Shown: one piece after another, positions 1 to 11,345 of the stretch
How the letters are laid out: every line of letters begins with the position of its first letter
Position numbering within the stretch: the first letter of the stretch is position 1
Assembly: GCA_022376515.1 (NCBI GenBank)
Contig: WTXI01000040.1
Coordinates: forward strand, 62,001-126,000
Source of the DNA: Lactifluus volemus
Taxonomy: Eukaryota; Basidiomycota; Agaricomycetes; Russulales; Russulaceae
Length of the DNA: 64,000 nucleotides
Reading direction: 5' to 3'
Position numbers and translations under genes: made by a program
Notes under the pieces: model-generated
The model's input: only the letters and a program-made list of their open reading frames with translations
Databases searched by the model: none
What the model was told of the DNA's origin: nothing

Positions 1-587
1 CATTCGGGTTTACCATCACGTCGAATGGCCTCGGCGGTCTGGAGCAAATGTTCAATCTGTGACAAGTTTGTCTACCGTGAGGGAGTATCAGTGGCTGTGG
101 GTCATTTGTTGGCCGGGATGATGTGGGAAGCTCACATCCGGGTCAGACTCGTCCACAAGGGTGTCGAGCATCTCCATAGCCTGCCAGATGCCCATCCGGG
201 CGCGGCGACAGCTCTTGAAGTTTACGCGAGCCTGGATATTGAACGCGACAGTTTGTTTTTCTGTAGTCGCCAAGCGAACAAGAAAATGAGATGAATTGAA
301 GCCCGCATATAATCAGGCACAACCCCTTACCGTGTTGCTCCTTATAGAAGTTTTTGACGCGATCACAGGCGGCCTCATATTGACGGAAACGTGCCTTGTC
401 CTTCTCTGCGTCGAATTCGGAGGCGTCGTCCCACACCTTCAATTTCTGAACATTCACTAAATAGACGGTCAGACTTATGGACTTGGGGTCGAGAGCGTCG
501 AGCGAACAGACCTTCATCAACGGCGTCGGATACTTCGTCAAACGCACGGCCGTCGCGGATGGTCTGGGCAGTGGTGAGGGCGGGCAT
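1..587 (-). CDS. MIOX: Inositol oxygenase, 5' part (gene runs off the left edge)
   Basis: Myo-inositol oxygenase is a cytosolic di-iron enzyme that cleaves myo-inositol to D-glucuronate. Four exons join in frame: 512..587, 331..456, 136..260 and <1..56, with GT-AG introns of 55, 70 and 79 nt. The start is the ATG at 587. The joined protein has the family's acidic N-terminal part (FDEVSDAVDEVN, then KLKVWDDASEF), the block TVAFNIQARVNF, and the motif MLDTLVDESDPD followed by an HLLQTAEAIR-type helix. In animal MIOX these blocks come just before the iron-binding HD region, which here lies outside the window. About 128 residues are present of a usual ~290-320. No neighbour shares the pathway. 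Family assignment is firm; activity cannot be judged without the catalytic half. Confidence 0.9.
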
Positions 588-3147
588 TGTAAGGATGTGT
601 TAATCTGGAATGGGAACTGAAGTAGTTTAAAAGGGTGGTGGGTGTGGCGAAAGAGTGTGGATGTGATGAAAGAGCGTGGTGAGACAAAGCCCTTTTGAAT
701 GGGAGAGGACGACTGGCGTCTAGAAATGAGATCTCGAGTCGATGGGATGCGGTAAAAATTACACACAAGGAGGAGCGAACGAGTTCGAGTTGATGAATTC
801 CCGGGATAAGGCGAATCGATGTTCAAATAGCGGAAGCTCTCGGAGAAAAGAGCATCATGGGCGGGATGTTACCGCCGTCGCTAGCCCCGTAGAAAAAAAA
901 AAAAACATTTTTGTTGTTGAGTTGGGTTTCATACTGATAAATGACGCCGCGTGACAAGGGGAGGATGAGGGGAGCGAGTGGTATCAAATCAAATGGAGCT
1001 CACTCTAACAGGGTCACACCTATACTAGGTACCCGGATCAAGGTCCCCCTCAATCTACCAGATGGTGGCCCCGGGCAAGCGTAATGTCCCTGCGCCCACG
1101 CGAAGAAAGAGAGGTTTACCTCCGTGTGGGTCCGAGGGTGGTGACGGTATGTACAGATACAGTAGTAGTAACGAAATGGTTCCGGGCTCGGGTTCTTCAT
1201 CAGCGGTCCGATTTCAATCGAGTTGCCCTCCGTCTCCGCGCGATGGGGCTCCTTTCAGGTTCCGGCCTCCCCTTTCACAATTGCTCACTATGACATCCGT
1301 ATGTCTTCTGAATCAATAACGTCAGAATGATGCCACATCCCCGTCACTCGGACTCGGAAGGGTGGTCTACCATCATGCCGCTCGAATGTCCGTGCAGTTA
1401 GTTGTTGCACAAAGCGTTTAGGTACCGCCCTATTTGATGTCTCTTTTTTTTTTTTTGCAACTTTTGGGTGCATTGCCACAAGGGAAGTTAGAAAAAGCCG
1501 GTGACAATTTTCTGGATAAGAATTTACGAAGCGCAGACCAATTTACCACCGGGCGTTGGCCACCAGCTCGAAACATTGTTAACGCATCTTCCTCGGACGG
1601 AGCCATCCGAGTGACTCGGCTACAACAAGACTTCCAAGTTCCAACCACAGACTTGATCTGTGACTGTTCGCTTGGATATTCCCGAGAGTCGACCGTCCTT
1701 TTCGAGAACGCTTCGCACGAATTGACACGAGTGGAGTCCGAGGAGCATATGCACATTTCGTAGGACGGACAATGTCGGACTCGGACGGGTGAATGTTAGC
1801 ACAGGATCATTTGCAGAAAATTTAAATCGTTTCAGATCTCTCGAGCCGTGTTAAGATCACGGCAACCTGTCAAAGGTACACACTAAAGAGACAGTAGTGG
1901 CTACAGTTACTGTATCACTTTTTGACAGAACTTTCTTCTCAACATTAGTCTCCAGTCCGCGCTGCCCAAGAATTAGACAGTTTAAAAGGGCGTGTGAGAC
2001 CGCATCTCCTTGTGACAAGATGCAGTTGAGTTGAGACGGCCCGTAGTAAAGTGGTAAAATGGCGAGTAAAGAGAGGTGGAAGCTTATTACGACAGCGAGG
2101 GCTGTGCTCTTGTCCCGCATTCTGCTCCACCCCCGCGGTTAACGCTCGATCATAACATTTCTTACTAACAACTTACATGTTTGATTTGACATGGAAGATG
2201 TTGTAATTTGTTTCATGACTACAGCATGCATCATAAGTCTCGTGGTCAACGATAGATCCTGTCACGGTTAGACATATCATATCGATCATAACGGGCTACC
2301 TTTACCGAACATGCCCAACAAAGGCACTTGATCCCGGCTGACAAGTGAGTAACCTGGATGCTCGAATGGTCGGATACTCGTAATTTGAAAACCACTCTAT
2401 GGCAACTCTTGCAAGTCGCTTGGGTATACAATCAACCAATCAACCAACCAACGAGCTCTTTGTCCGCGGAGTTGAGCTTAATAGAGGATGGATGGTAATA
2501 CTCGCTTCCGATTTTCGAATCCTCGAATCCCGGGCCCGTGTCGTTATTTGAATCAATTCCTTCCCTAACCCAGATTCCGAATCGCATTACTATACCCTTG
2601 TTATAAGCGTTGCGAAAGTGAGCGCTAATGAGTCGACTGCGGCTAATCACTCGTTAGTCCTTGTTTCACCTGTATTCACTCTGAACAAGGCGTTCCGTTT
2701 AGCTTGGTCCATGATGAGCATCGCAAGCCAGTTGTGTAAGTATAACATACCGTAGCATGCCGTGACCCTGAGCGCTGAGCGCCCGACATCATGACACGTT
2801 TCGGCGTCACCACCACTTCCAAATTTCCCCGCCGTAATCGACACGAGATGGCGTGGTACGCACCTCAGGCTTCGGTCCGAACCGGAGCGTACTCTGGTCA
2901 TGAGTATCTCAGGCATCTAGCTTTGCTACGTTCGAGTTTTTGGAGACTTGGTACCGTGGACAGTACTGCCCCAGGATGACCGGCTTATGATCGCCGAAAC
3001 ATAACAAGCGGTTTACCTCCGGACGCTGATAACCGGTCAGATAATATCGCTAATGGTGATCGAGTGATGATTGCCAACGCATATTTCGCCCCACTTCTTG
3101 GACATTGCCCTTGACCCCCACCATCTGATTAGGTCTACATCCCTACC
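588..3147. other. Intergenic region, no supported gene
   Basis: About 2.5 kb with only short open frames on both strands, none resembling a known family and none linking through splice sites to a neighbour. It has an A-run near 892-904 and a T-run near 1442-1455. The first part probably includes the promoter of the leftward inositol oxygenase gene. I see no RNA gene or clear repeat. Confidence 0.5.
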
Positions 3148-3401
3148 TTGGTCCCGTTTTCTCGACATGAAGTCTCTCGAATCGTTTCGACACTTCCCAT
3201 TCAAGAATCTTTCGACGTCTCAGTGTCGTCGCTGACAAAATTGCTCTCCATAAAGGTCACCCAAAGTGGTTTCCTGGATGGAACCACGGGAATAGTCGAG
3301 ATCGAGTCGAGGAACAATGTAAGCATATCGGTCACTCTTACGGTTGAATCACTCAAGACCGTCGCGACGGCGATCAGCAGCCTCGGCTCGTAGAGACCGA
3401 T

Positions 3402-4968
3402 TTGTCCCTTTCAGTACTCGAATACGCAGAACTCTTGAACGCTTCTCGGCCCGTGAACAAGCTTCCTCCAGAAATCTTATTCCAAGTTTTTGTTCTTGTT
3501 GGTTCAGGACCAGCCATCCTTCCCCTTACCCAAGTATGTGGTTGGTGGCGGGCTATCGCATTATCTTCACCCACATTGTGGTCCGTTATTGGGGAGCGTG
3601 CGCGCTTGGTACCCCTATTTCTCGAAAGGTCACAGAATTCCCCGCTGCATGTCTCCGGCGTGATCACAAGCAGCGGTGACAGACAATTCCTAGATTGCCT
3701 GCCATACCTAAAGTCAACCATTCATCGCGTCATCTCATTCGAGGCCGAGTTTCGAGCAAGACTTGACAACCCGTTTACCTGTCTTGAATATGCCGCACCA
3801 GCCCTAGAACGCCTCTCCATCACAGCTCCACCACACACTTCGATGTTGACATCACAAACACTATATACGCTATTTGCAGGCGGCATGCCCTCGCTGCGAG
3901 AACTGATGCTTGATAGGTGTCTTCCGTGGCCTAGCTGCCTCTCCCTGACCCTTACTTCATTAACCCTCATTAATACAAGTGACTTGGGAACCTGTGACGA
4001 CCTTCTATCCGTCCTCAAATTATGTCCAAACGTCGAAGTACTCACACTCCTCAATGCGATACCAAAGCCGTCACCGTCGCCTCCAGGGCCGAGTTCCGAT
4101 CTACCTGTGAGGCTCGGCCATCTACGCGAACTTTACGTTCACAGCGTGTCTCTCGGTATCTACGGCATTGCCGACTTTTTGTCCCAACTTTCCTTCCCAA
4201 AGCTCGCGCCTGGACGCACGTACCTCGCAATCCTCGGTTGGGGAGTCCGCCGCTTCGGCATGCCGCCGTGCGTCATGAACCTGTTCCCTCCTGTGACAAG
4301 CCTTTCTATCGCGCTCGACACACTGGGAAGCGGCGCACCACTTCGAGTGAAGGGTACGATCTGCAACGAACTAGCATTCTCCGTTCCAAGCCCCCGCACG
4401 TTGGAATTAAACGAGCTCTGCTGGCAGACGTTAACACCCTCACCTGGGGCCAGCGTGCGGAGGCAGTGCCGTGCCCAGGAGCAGCGGGAGTAACGCGCGT
4501 CTCCTGGACGATGCAAACGAGGCCTGGGAACCCTCTTCTCTTCCATGCCTGGACTAGAAACGCTCGTTCTCTGCAAGACAGCCATTTCACCCCCCTTGGA
4601 CGCGATCTACAGGTGGGTCTCACTGGATCGCCCCGAACTTACCGGATCATCTTCCTCGCCTACGTCATATCCATCTAGACCGGTGCGACCTTGAACAGCC
4701 TTTCGGCAGTGGACCCGAACCGCCGGATGCGTCATCGAGTTTGAAGCGCCTCCTCCTGCATCGTGCCAGTCTCGATAACCCAATTACGAGCATCACATGT
4801 TATTCCAGCGGCCCGATGACCTTGAGCAAGGAGACAGAAACGGAGTTGCGTGCGCTCGTGTGCAAGTTTGAGTACGCCATCGCTCGACCGATCCCACGAA
4901 TTGTGATTCCTCGACGAGTGCGTGAGACGATGGGAGCAGTGCGATATCGATCGTTTGGTGAGCCGTGA
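3402..4968 (+). pseudogene. F-box/leucine-rich repeat gene, frame-broken
   Basis: F-box proteins are adaptors that bring substrates to SCF ubiquitin ligases. The first ~360 codons form one frame. It opens with an F-box-like segment (VNKLPPEILFQVFVLV, then LTQVCGWWRAIALSSPTLWS), followed by Leu-rich repeats such as PSLRELMLDRC and LGHLRELYVHS. That frame stops at 4491-4493. Family-like text resumes downstream in changing frames: SMPGLETLVLCKTAISPPL near 4545-4605, then LPRLRHIHLDRC and SSSLKRLLLHRASL near 4645-4775. No plausible GT-AG intron joins these parts, so at least two or three small indels are needed. No ATG fits the N-terminus. A GTAAGC donor at 3318 and a CAG acceptor near 3415 could mark an upstream exon, but I could not confirm it. 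A decayed gene or assembly errors are both possible. Confidence 0.6.
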
Positions 4969-5314
4969 TTGAAAAGAGGTTTCTATCTCACTGCTAATGC
5001 CGATCCTTTCATTCTAGATCCCACCTCGTAAACCACCACAGATGCAGGTTCCGGTGCCACTGTAACAGACCATAGAAACGTAGCTCAGCCCCAACGACAT
5101 TGAGCATGTATCCTTTCACTACCAGGAAACGTCACTCCTTGTATAAATTCCCACCTACACGTACTTAGTAATAGTAAATCGGTGGTTCAATTCAACTTGT
5201 GTTCGTTGCGAAACGATAACATCTCTTAACCGCCTCACCAGCGTATGGTTTCATCATGAACTGTACCCGATAATGCCTAGTGGCAACACATGAAACCTCG
5301 CATTAAAAAACAGC
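4969..5314. other. Intergenic, no supported gene
   Basis: Sequence downstream of the broken F-box gene. Nothing recognisable apart from AT-rich stretches that could belong to a 3' untranslated region. Confidence 0.4.
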
Positions 5315-5808
5315 CTACGTGTCTTTGTTTCCATGATCGGCACGTCTTGCCTCGGCAATGTATCCGGTATCATTGACAAATGCAGAAACACTGTAGACCG
5401 GCAAATACATCTCCTCCCTTGAAGCTGTCGGAAGGGTTACCAGATCCACCGTCATTTCCGCAATGTAAAAAAGACGTTCCGGAACGGGTACCGAGAGGCT
5501 TTCTAACTTGAAGCGATCGGTGAATCGCCGTACTAGTGGGGCCACGGGCGGGGCAGTGGCGCGGCCGGTGATCTTCATAACTTTCACTTTGAACGAACTT
5601 CAGTTACTTTGGGGGAGGCAATGCATACAGGGGTGTGAGAACGCAGAGGTGCACTGGTAATGCTGTGCTCGATAATGTGCTCGTGCTTGCTATGAAACCA
5701 CTTCAACCGCGTGTGTCGCAGCCGACGTAGATTGCTTTGACGACACCAATCTCGACGAGAATCACGCGCAGGGGTACTTGTTGATGGGAAAATGCCCGCC
5801 TGTAACAC
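5315..5808 (-). other. Possible coding fragment, unrecognised
   Basis: Two adjoining open frames on the minus strand overlap near 5584. The downstream one (about 90 codons) has a balanced, protein-like composition: ITGRATAPPVAPLVRRF, FYIAEMTVDLVTLP, MYLPVYSVSAFV. The two frames differ by one position, and the only intron that would join them would be about 31 nt, too short for this genome. It could be a decayed gene, an exon of a gene I cannot complete, or chance. I assign no function. Confidence 0.2.
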
Positions 5809-6803
5809 CGCAAACGCCCCATCCCCAGAGAATGAGGGAGCTATGCGGCGGGTGGTGGAGAGGAAATGACTTGGGAAAAGAGGGCCGAGGCGAGATCTGA
5901 TCTTTTAGCCCACTGGCAGAGCGGTGGGCCTGGTATGTGGCGGCAGCAACACGGTTGTGAACCCGAACGAACTGGAAAAACTCTGTGCGCTAATCGATCA
6001 AAAAAAGTTATCTCGCACGGATGGACGGACCGAAAACGTCTATTTCTGACGTTTCTGATGAGGTTTGCCAGCCAAGATCGAGGAGCACCGGAAGGTCTTG
6101 GCCGATCGGTACTAGTATGTCTAAAAGCTTCAATGAATGTACGCCGGAAAAAAAAAAACCCAGTATACTGGCGCCGTCAGGGTTGTAGCTTAATTGAAGA
6201 AACTTACTTGAAACATGCGCCATCAGTTCGTCGGTACTGACATCATTTATCCAATACGAGGAAGTAAGGCTCCACTGCCGCACCGAATGCGCCGATGGAA
6301 AGCAATGGTGACAGTCGCGAGGTGCTGTAACTTTGCAACATTCATTTCAACATAGAGTCCAGTTGTTTTTGGGGACGCTGTTTCGTTGCAGAAAGATGCG
6401 TTGTATATGAAACGTGATCTTGGAAACGTTGAAGCCAAGGGACATGCAAATAAAGACCGCTCACGGCGTTCAGGCTATCAAAAGGCAGGCCGAGGGAAGT
6501 AGCCTAGTAGTGACGAGAGAGATCAGCCCGACATGAGCTATGGGTGACCCCACCAACACACCGAATGTGCGATCCTTAATTGTGGACGGCGTGCGTAAGC
6601 GAAAGGGCACTACTAGTAGGGTAGTAAAAACCAGTTACCTTTGTGCGACAGGGTTAGGTAAACTTGAACTTGAAGAAGATCGATATCAAGGTCAGAACTC
6701 GGAGCACGTCACTGGCAGCCAGCTGAAAGTAGAACACCCTCGAGACCAGGACATTTTACCCAAATACAGAACGTAACACATTCGACATACGACTGAGTTG
6801 AGG
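5809..6803. other. Intergenic with weak minus-strand coding signal
   Basis: Open frames at 6008..6283 and 6247..6438 on the minus strand can be partly joined through a GTAAGT donor near 6210. The product matches nothing I know, and no start or stop can be placed with confidence. I see no RNA gene or repeat. Confidence 0.3.
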
Positions 6804-7089
6804 TCAGTCTTGAGGACAGTACTGAAGGACACTTCGAAGGATGGGGCTGATGAGGGGTTCCTTAGACAACTTCACTACCTCGATGATCAAGTCAGGAATG
6901 TGGCTTTGTGGGCCGTCTGGAAAGCGACGTTGTGGAGTGACTATGTACCCTGGGGCCCTTGAGCAGAAGGGAAAAAGTTGTGAGGATGGCGTTCCATGGG
7001 CCATACCAGACATCCTCGATGGCAGGTGGGTGAGCAGTGTAGTACTCGGGTGCTGTACGGGTGGTCACAAAGGGCATCTTTGTGGACAA
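6804..7089 (-). pseudogene. Relic of a conserved basidiomycete hypothetical gene
   Basis: On the minus strand, 7089 to about 6990 encodes AHPPAIEDVWYGPWNAILTT. A different frame then continues with GYIVTPQRRFPDGPQSHIPD and LIIEVVKLSKEPL. The two parts read as one protein if a single frame break is allowed near 6985. The second part resembles a nuclease-like or Rhizoctonia-type hypothetical protein as I remember it; that resemblance is not proof. There is no start codon, domain boundary or neighbouring exon to complete it, so I treat it as a fragment. Confidence 0.35.
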
Positions 7090-7794
7090 CAGAAGTGGCT
7101 GAACTCAGGCTGTTCACGTTGTCGCTGGAATTGTTGAGGCTGCGAAATATGTTCAGCGCCGGCAATTTGGTTCTTGGCACCTCCTTTGAATCTCTGTAAT
7201 ACTTTGTCATACCAAGGACCAGAACCCCTTAGTATGACCAATTTTCAAAGGTTGAGAAGGATCAGTCAACCGAACCCTTTCATTCATACTTGATAAGAAA
7301 GGGGATACATCAATATATGGTGTATTGAAAATCCGAAGAAACTGAATTGTGTTAATCAGCGAGTCTGGGAGTACTCAGATCTCAGACACCGAGTGGCCGG
7401 TAAGTGAAAGTGAAAGGGGTGCGTGCGGCTGTGAGTAGATCAGGTGTCCCAAGCAGTAGGTGTATTGAGATGAGATGAGTCACTGGCGCGCTTGGATGAG
7501 GGGCTGTGTGTGTAACTTGCGGTTCGGTCGGAACATACAGTAACGTTTGCGGCTACAAGTGGTGCCATTCAGGCACAGCGACACTGGCATCCACCACCTT
7601 TAGGGGTACAGTACTAGATATATATGTTCTTCATTACAAGTAGAAGTGTTACTACAGAGATGGGAAACATAGGTATTTGCTACAGTGTACACTAAGCCAT
7701 GTGTAGAATATACAGCATAATACGGGGTATCAGAAGGCGCACCCAACAAGTCGGATAATTACCACGCCCCACGCGTCAAAAGCTTACTGTCCCT
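7090..7794. other. Intergenic, no supported gene
   Basis: About 700 nt of mixed composition with several short GT-rich runs. No open frame of note on either strand. It includes the 3' flank of the leftward gene that ends at 7795. Confidence 0.4.
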
Positions 7795-8924
7795 TCAAAA
7801 CCACGACAGGAGTACATCTGCCACGAGGAACCACGCGAGAACGAGGGCGAGCATGCCAGGGGGACCTGGTCGTGTAGCCGCGTCGATGAGGGGTACTCCC
7901 CGACCGATCGTATAGTTCAAGCAAGCTAATAGGGTCATATCTGTGCCGCTCGGTAACGGTGCCTCAGGGCCTGTCACGTTAGGGTTCTGCGTTCCGTTGA
8001 GAACGGTGGTATCGTTATACCCATCGAGGGAGAGGACCACGCTACTCGCGCGGTAGTACTGCAACGCCTGTTCGGGTAGGGTATGCTTCCGTTCACGTAG
8101 GGTGTCGGGGACTTCGACGTGTTGGATGAAGAGAGGGCGAAGGAGCAATTGGTTGTCACGGATTCGATGAGGGATGCCGCAGTAAAGTTGTCCGAGAGTA
8201 CGTAAAAGATCGAACCAGTACTGTTTGACTGGAACTGTGCGGTCGCTAATGGGCCGCCTGGGCGTGAGGTGTTGCTCGGAAGGCCGTACTGTGTGTGGTT
8301 AATCAGATTGACGCTGTGAAGATAGTAGAAGAGAACGTACCTCCGAATCGTATAAGTATGCGCTCGCGCCGGTCCCATTGCCCCACCAAACCACGGGCCA
8401 GAAGTAAAATGGAAAGTCATGATGGGAGACTCCGTATGGTATCAATCCAGGGTAGCCGCTCCCGTATACGCTTCAGGACTTGTTAGAGCTGGGGGGAACT
8501 CAAGTCAGGGGATGATGTCACCGTACCTGTTCCCGTACACCTCACTCCGTGTCCCACCACCCGCCGTGCGCCCAGCAAATAACTGACCACGAGGTATCGT
8601 AATTGGTTTACCGCCCCCGGAACCATAGCTTGTAGCAACCCTCTTACCATTTGGGAGGTTCTTGCTATCACTCACGGGCACCTTGCTTGATCCTGACGAT
8701 CCACCTTTCGATCCGCTCTTTGATCCGCTACTTGATCCGCCACTACCTTTGCCGCTGCTTCCGCCTACAAGAAAAGGGAAGGAGAAGTGAAGAACGTGTA
8801 GCGACACAATGGTAGATGACATACTGTGCCCTGAACCACCTCCACCTCCACCCTGCCCCCACCCCCGCCACCCTTGCGTGGCTCGAGGTAGTGGGCCAAA
8901 CTCGAATCCCCGATGAAGATGAGG
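7795..8924 (-). CDS. Gly/Ser-rich surface-type protein with a hydrophobic C-terminus; one frame break
   Basis: Four exons can be placed on the minus strand: 8825..~8924, 8527..8764, 8341..8470 and 7795..8288, with GT-AG introns of 60, 56 and 52 nt. The product starts with RGFEFGPLP, runs through a GSSGKGSGG-type Gly/Ser stretch, then FAGRTAGGGTRSEVYGN, VYGSGYPGLIPYG, FPFYFWPVVWWGNG, and an Asn-rich domain with many N-x-S/T sites (NTS, NST, NFT, NGS, NDT). It ends in a hydrophobic segment, GMLALVLAWFLVADVLLSW, as expected of a GPI-anchored or membrane-held wall protein. I recall similar Agaricomycete proteins of unknown function. Near 8069-8076 the frame changes by one base between VNGSIPYP and EQALQYYRASSVVL, at a CCC run where a fourth C would restore it. 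The first exon with the signal peptide was not found; a 3' splice site lies near 8925. Confidence 0.6.
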
Positions 8925-9480
8925 TCTAAACCCATGTTATGACTAGGGGGTGATATAATAGTAGGATCTGAAGGAATAAACATGGGAGAGGTTGAATTTA
9001 CGTGTGTGCGAATGGCGTGTCGGTGCCCTGTATTTTAAGTAAAGCGGATAGATGTCTCCATTTTTGCGGTGCGATCGATCCACATTGACTCCGCTTGGCT
9101 GCCACGTTGGGCATCATACGGAAGCGTTGATAAGCCTTAACAGCTGGATGTGGATGTGCGTACCATTATCCTCATCTTAGCGCTTGCCAATGGCACTGTG
9201 GCAGTGCACTGCAGTACTAGTGGCTCACAGCGCTCACGCTTGGCGCCTTAGCCTGTGGTCCTGTGCTGGCCATTAATGTTGTACTCCTTAATCACAAGCT
9301 CAAGTCTACAGTGCGATTCGAAAGAGCATCTCTCCAAGCGTAAGGCTCACAGCAGTTCTATCATGCGTTCCATATTTGCCTCACTGTCATCTATCCATGA
9401 TGATATTGACGCACATTTCAACCTTTTCTCGTATTGTCTCATAACAAAGCACTACAGTAATACCCGCAATCTCCAGATAC
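8925..9480. other. Intergenic and probable 5' end of the surface-protein gene
   Basis: A GTAAAT donor near 9000 and a TTTAG acceptor near 8925 suggest a missing first exon of the leftward gene. Its coding part could not be read, because ATG codons here are followed at once by stops. Nothing else is recognisable. Confidence 0.3.
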
Positions 9481-10049
9481 TCATGCGATTAAAGTAGATG
9501 CGGTAGCCGAGTCATACTTGAATGTCGGTGGGATCTGTTGCTTGGTCTTGTAATAGCGTGCGAGGCGGTGGATACGCGACTCGATCAAAATCAAGCGGAA
9601 TTTGGAGTCCTTGTCCTTTCGGTTCGTCTCGAGGTGCTTGCGCACTGCGACAGCCTTCTTAATCAGATGCCAGAGGTCTTCGGGGATTGAAGGAGCAAGA
9701 CCTATGGGACACGTCCTTGCGTCAGAATCGACACTCTCGAGATCCAGGGTGAAGCGGCGCACCATTCGATTTGAGGATACGGAGAATTTTGTTCCCCGTG
9801 ACAAAGCGCACCTGGGGAATACCGTGCGAGTCACGGAGTGTAACACCGATCTGGGACGGTGTGAGACCTTTACGTGCGAGCTTTATGATATGCTCAACGA
9901 CGTCTTCTGGCGTCGTTTTTAACCAGGATGGAGGCGAACGGCGGTATGGCAGGGCAGAGGACGCTAGAATTCAACGCTCTTAGAAAGAACGGATTCGAGA
10001 TGGAATCAAACATACAAATGCCCTTTCCGGGAGCGTGCATACGACCCAT
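9481..10049 (-). CDS. RPS13: 40S ribosomal protein uS15 (RPS13)
   Basis: A component of the small ribosomal subunit in the cytosol. Exons 10016..10049, 9763..9963 and 9481..9701 join in frame to 151 residues, exactly the usual eukaryotic length, with introns of 52 and 61 nt. The protein begins [20 protein letters not shown], continues [36 protein letters not shown] and the strongly conserved [13 protein letters not shown], and ends [16 protein letters not shown]. The first exon holds only 34 nt, as is common in ribosomal protein genes. It faces the eS6 gene head to head across 294 nt, so both probably share one upstream region. No defects. Confidence 0.98.
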
Positions 10050-10343
10050 GGCTGTACTGAGTAAAAAATTGGCGTTCTAGTTTCGTGTAAGTGCGGTGAG
10101 TAGCGCACCGATTGACTTGACGTTGGATAGCTTTGAGGCTGTTCTGTCCATGTCACGCGTGATTGAGTGGCTTGAACCAACTGTATAGTTCAAAACCTTG
10201 TTTTTCCCCCAACTGGTTCCCTCTCACTAATTCCTCCTACCCATCTCGACGTCAACGTCGTTGCCGCTGATCGACTCAAACCCTTTGGAGGCAAGAAAAG
10301 CTTTGTTGACCACCTCATCTGGTCGATTTGTCTCTGTCAAAGC
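10050..10343. promoter_or_regulatory. Shared upstream region of two divergent ribosomal protein genes
   Basis: The 294 nt between the uS15 and eS6 start codons is the only DNA available for both 5' untranslated regions and both promoters. It has pyrimidine-rich tracts such as the one around 10199-10240, but no TATA box I would call. Co-expression from a bidirectional promoter is an inference from the arrangement. Confidence 0.6.
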
Positions 10344-11345
10344 ATGAAGCTCAACATCGCGAGTATGTTTCATATTCACAGCCACATTTGTTTGGCCTTC
10401 GTCTGAGCATGGTCCATAATAGACCCCGCGACGGGGCAGCAAAATACAATCGATATTGATGATGAGAGGAAATAGTAGAATTTTCACTGTTCTTTCGTTC
10501 GTGCTCCATCTTACCTTGACTCTAGTCGCGTCTTCTATGACAAGAAACTCTCTCAGGAAGTTCCTGGAGATTCCATCGGCGATGAATTCAAGGGCTATAT
10601 TTTCAGAATTTCCGGTGGAAATGACAAGCAGGGCTTTCCTATGAAGCAGGGCGTCCTTGTTCCTCATCGTGTCCGCCTCCTACTTGCCGATGGCCATTCA
10701 TGCTATCGCGAGCGACGTAAGGGCGAACGACGACGCAAATCTGTTCGCGGTTGCATCGTTGGGCCCGATATTGCTGTCCTCTCTCTCGTCATTGTTAAGA
10801 AGGGTGACGGCGAGCTCCCTGGCCTCACCGACACCGTTCTCCCCAAGCGTCTTGGCCCTAAGCGCGCAACAAAAATCCGCAAGTTCTTCAACCTTTCCAA
10901 AGAGGATGATGTACGCAAGTATGTCGTCCGGCGTGAGGTAACATCAAAGAAGGATAATGCCAAGCCCTACCTCAAGGCGTGAGTCGTGTCCTGCTCACGA
11001 TTCAGCAGGGAACTACAACGAGCTGATGTGTTCGACGTTTTCAGCCCAAAGATCCAGCGGCTGGTTACCCCTTTGCGTCTCCAGCGCCGCCGACATCTCC
11101 GTGCCCTCAAGATTCGCCGCCTCGAACACCAGAAGGAGCAGAAGGCGGAGTACGAGTATGTCTTGTGCCTTCTTCTCAGTGCTGCTCGTGTTGAGTATCT
11201 TTTTTTAGTGCCCTTATTGCAAAACGCATTGCGGAAAAGAAGGAGAGGGCTGCTGCCATCAAAGCATCACACAAGAAGTACGTCTCTCTGTCTGAGTATC
11301 GTACAGTTCAGACAGGCTGATGTCTTTACCTTCAGGACTGTGTAA
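10344..11345 (+). CDS. RPS6: 40S ribosomal protein eS6 (RPS6)
   Basis: Small-subunit ribosomal protein, in other eukaryotes a target of TOR/S6-kinase signalling. Six exons: 10344..10362, 10423..10474, 10526..10978, 11045..11155, 11209..11277 and 11336..11345, all GT-AG, giving 237 residues (yeast 236, human 249). The protein begins MKLNIANPATG and contains [65 protein letters not shown] and [10 protein letters not shown]. The first and last exons hold only 19 and 10 coding nt. The last exon gives a short KKTV ending, in place of the RRxSS-type tail with phospho-serines seen in yeast and animals. If the 3' model is right, the classical C-terminal phosphorylation sites are missing. Confidence 0.95.
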
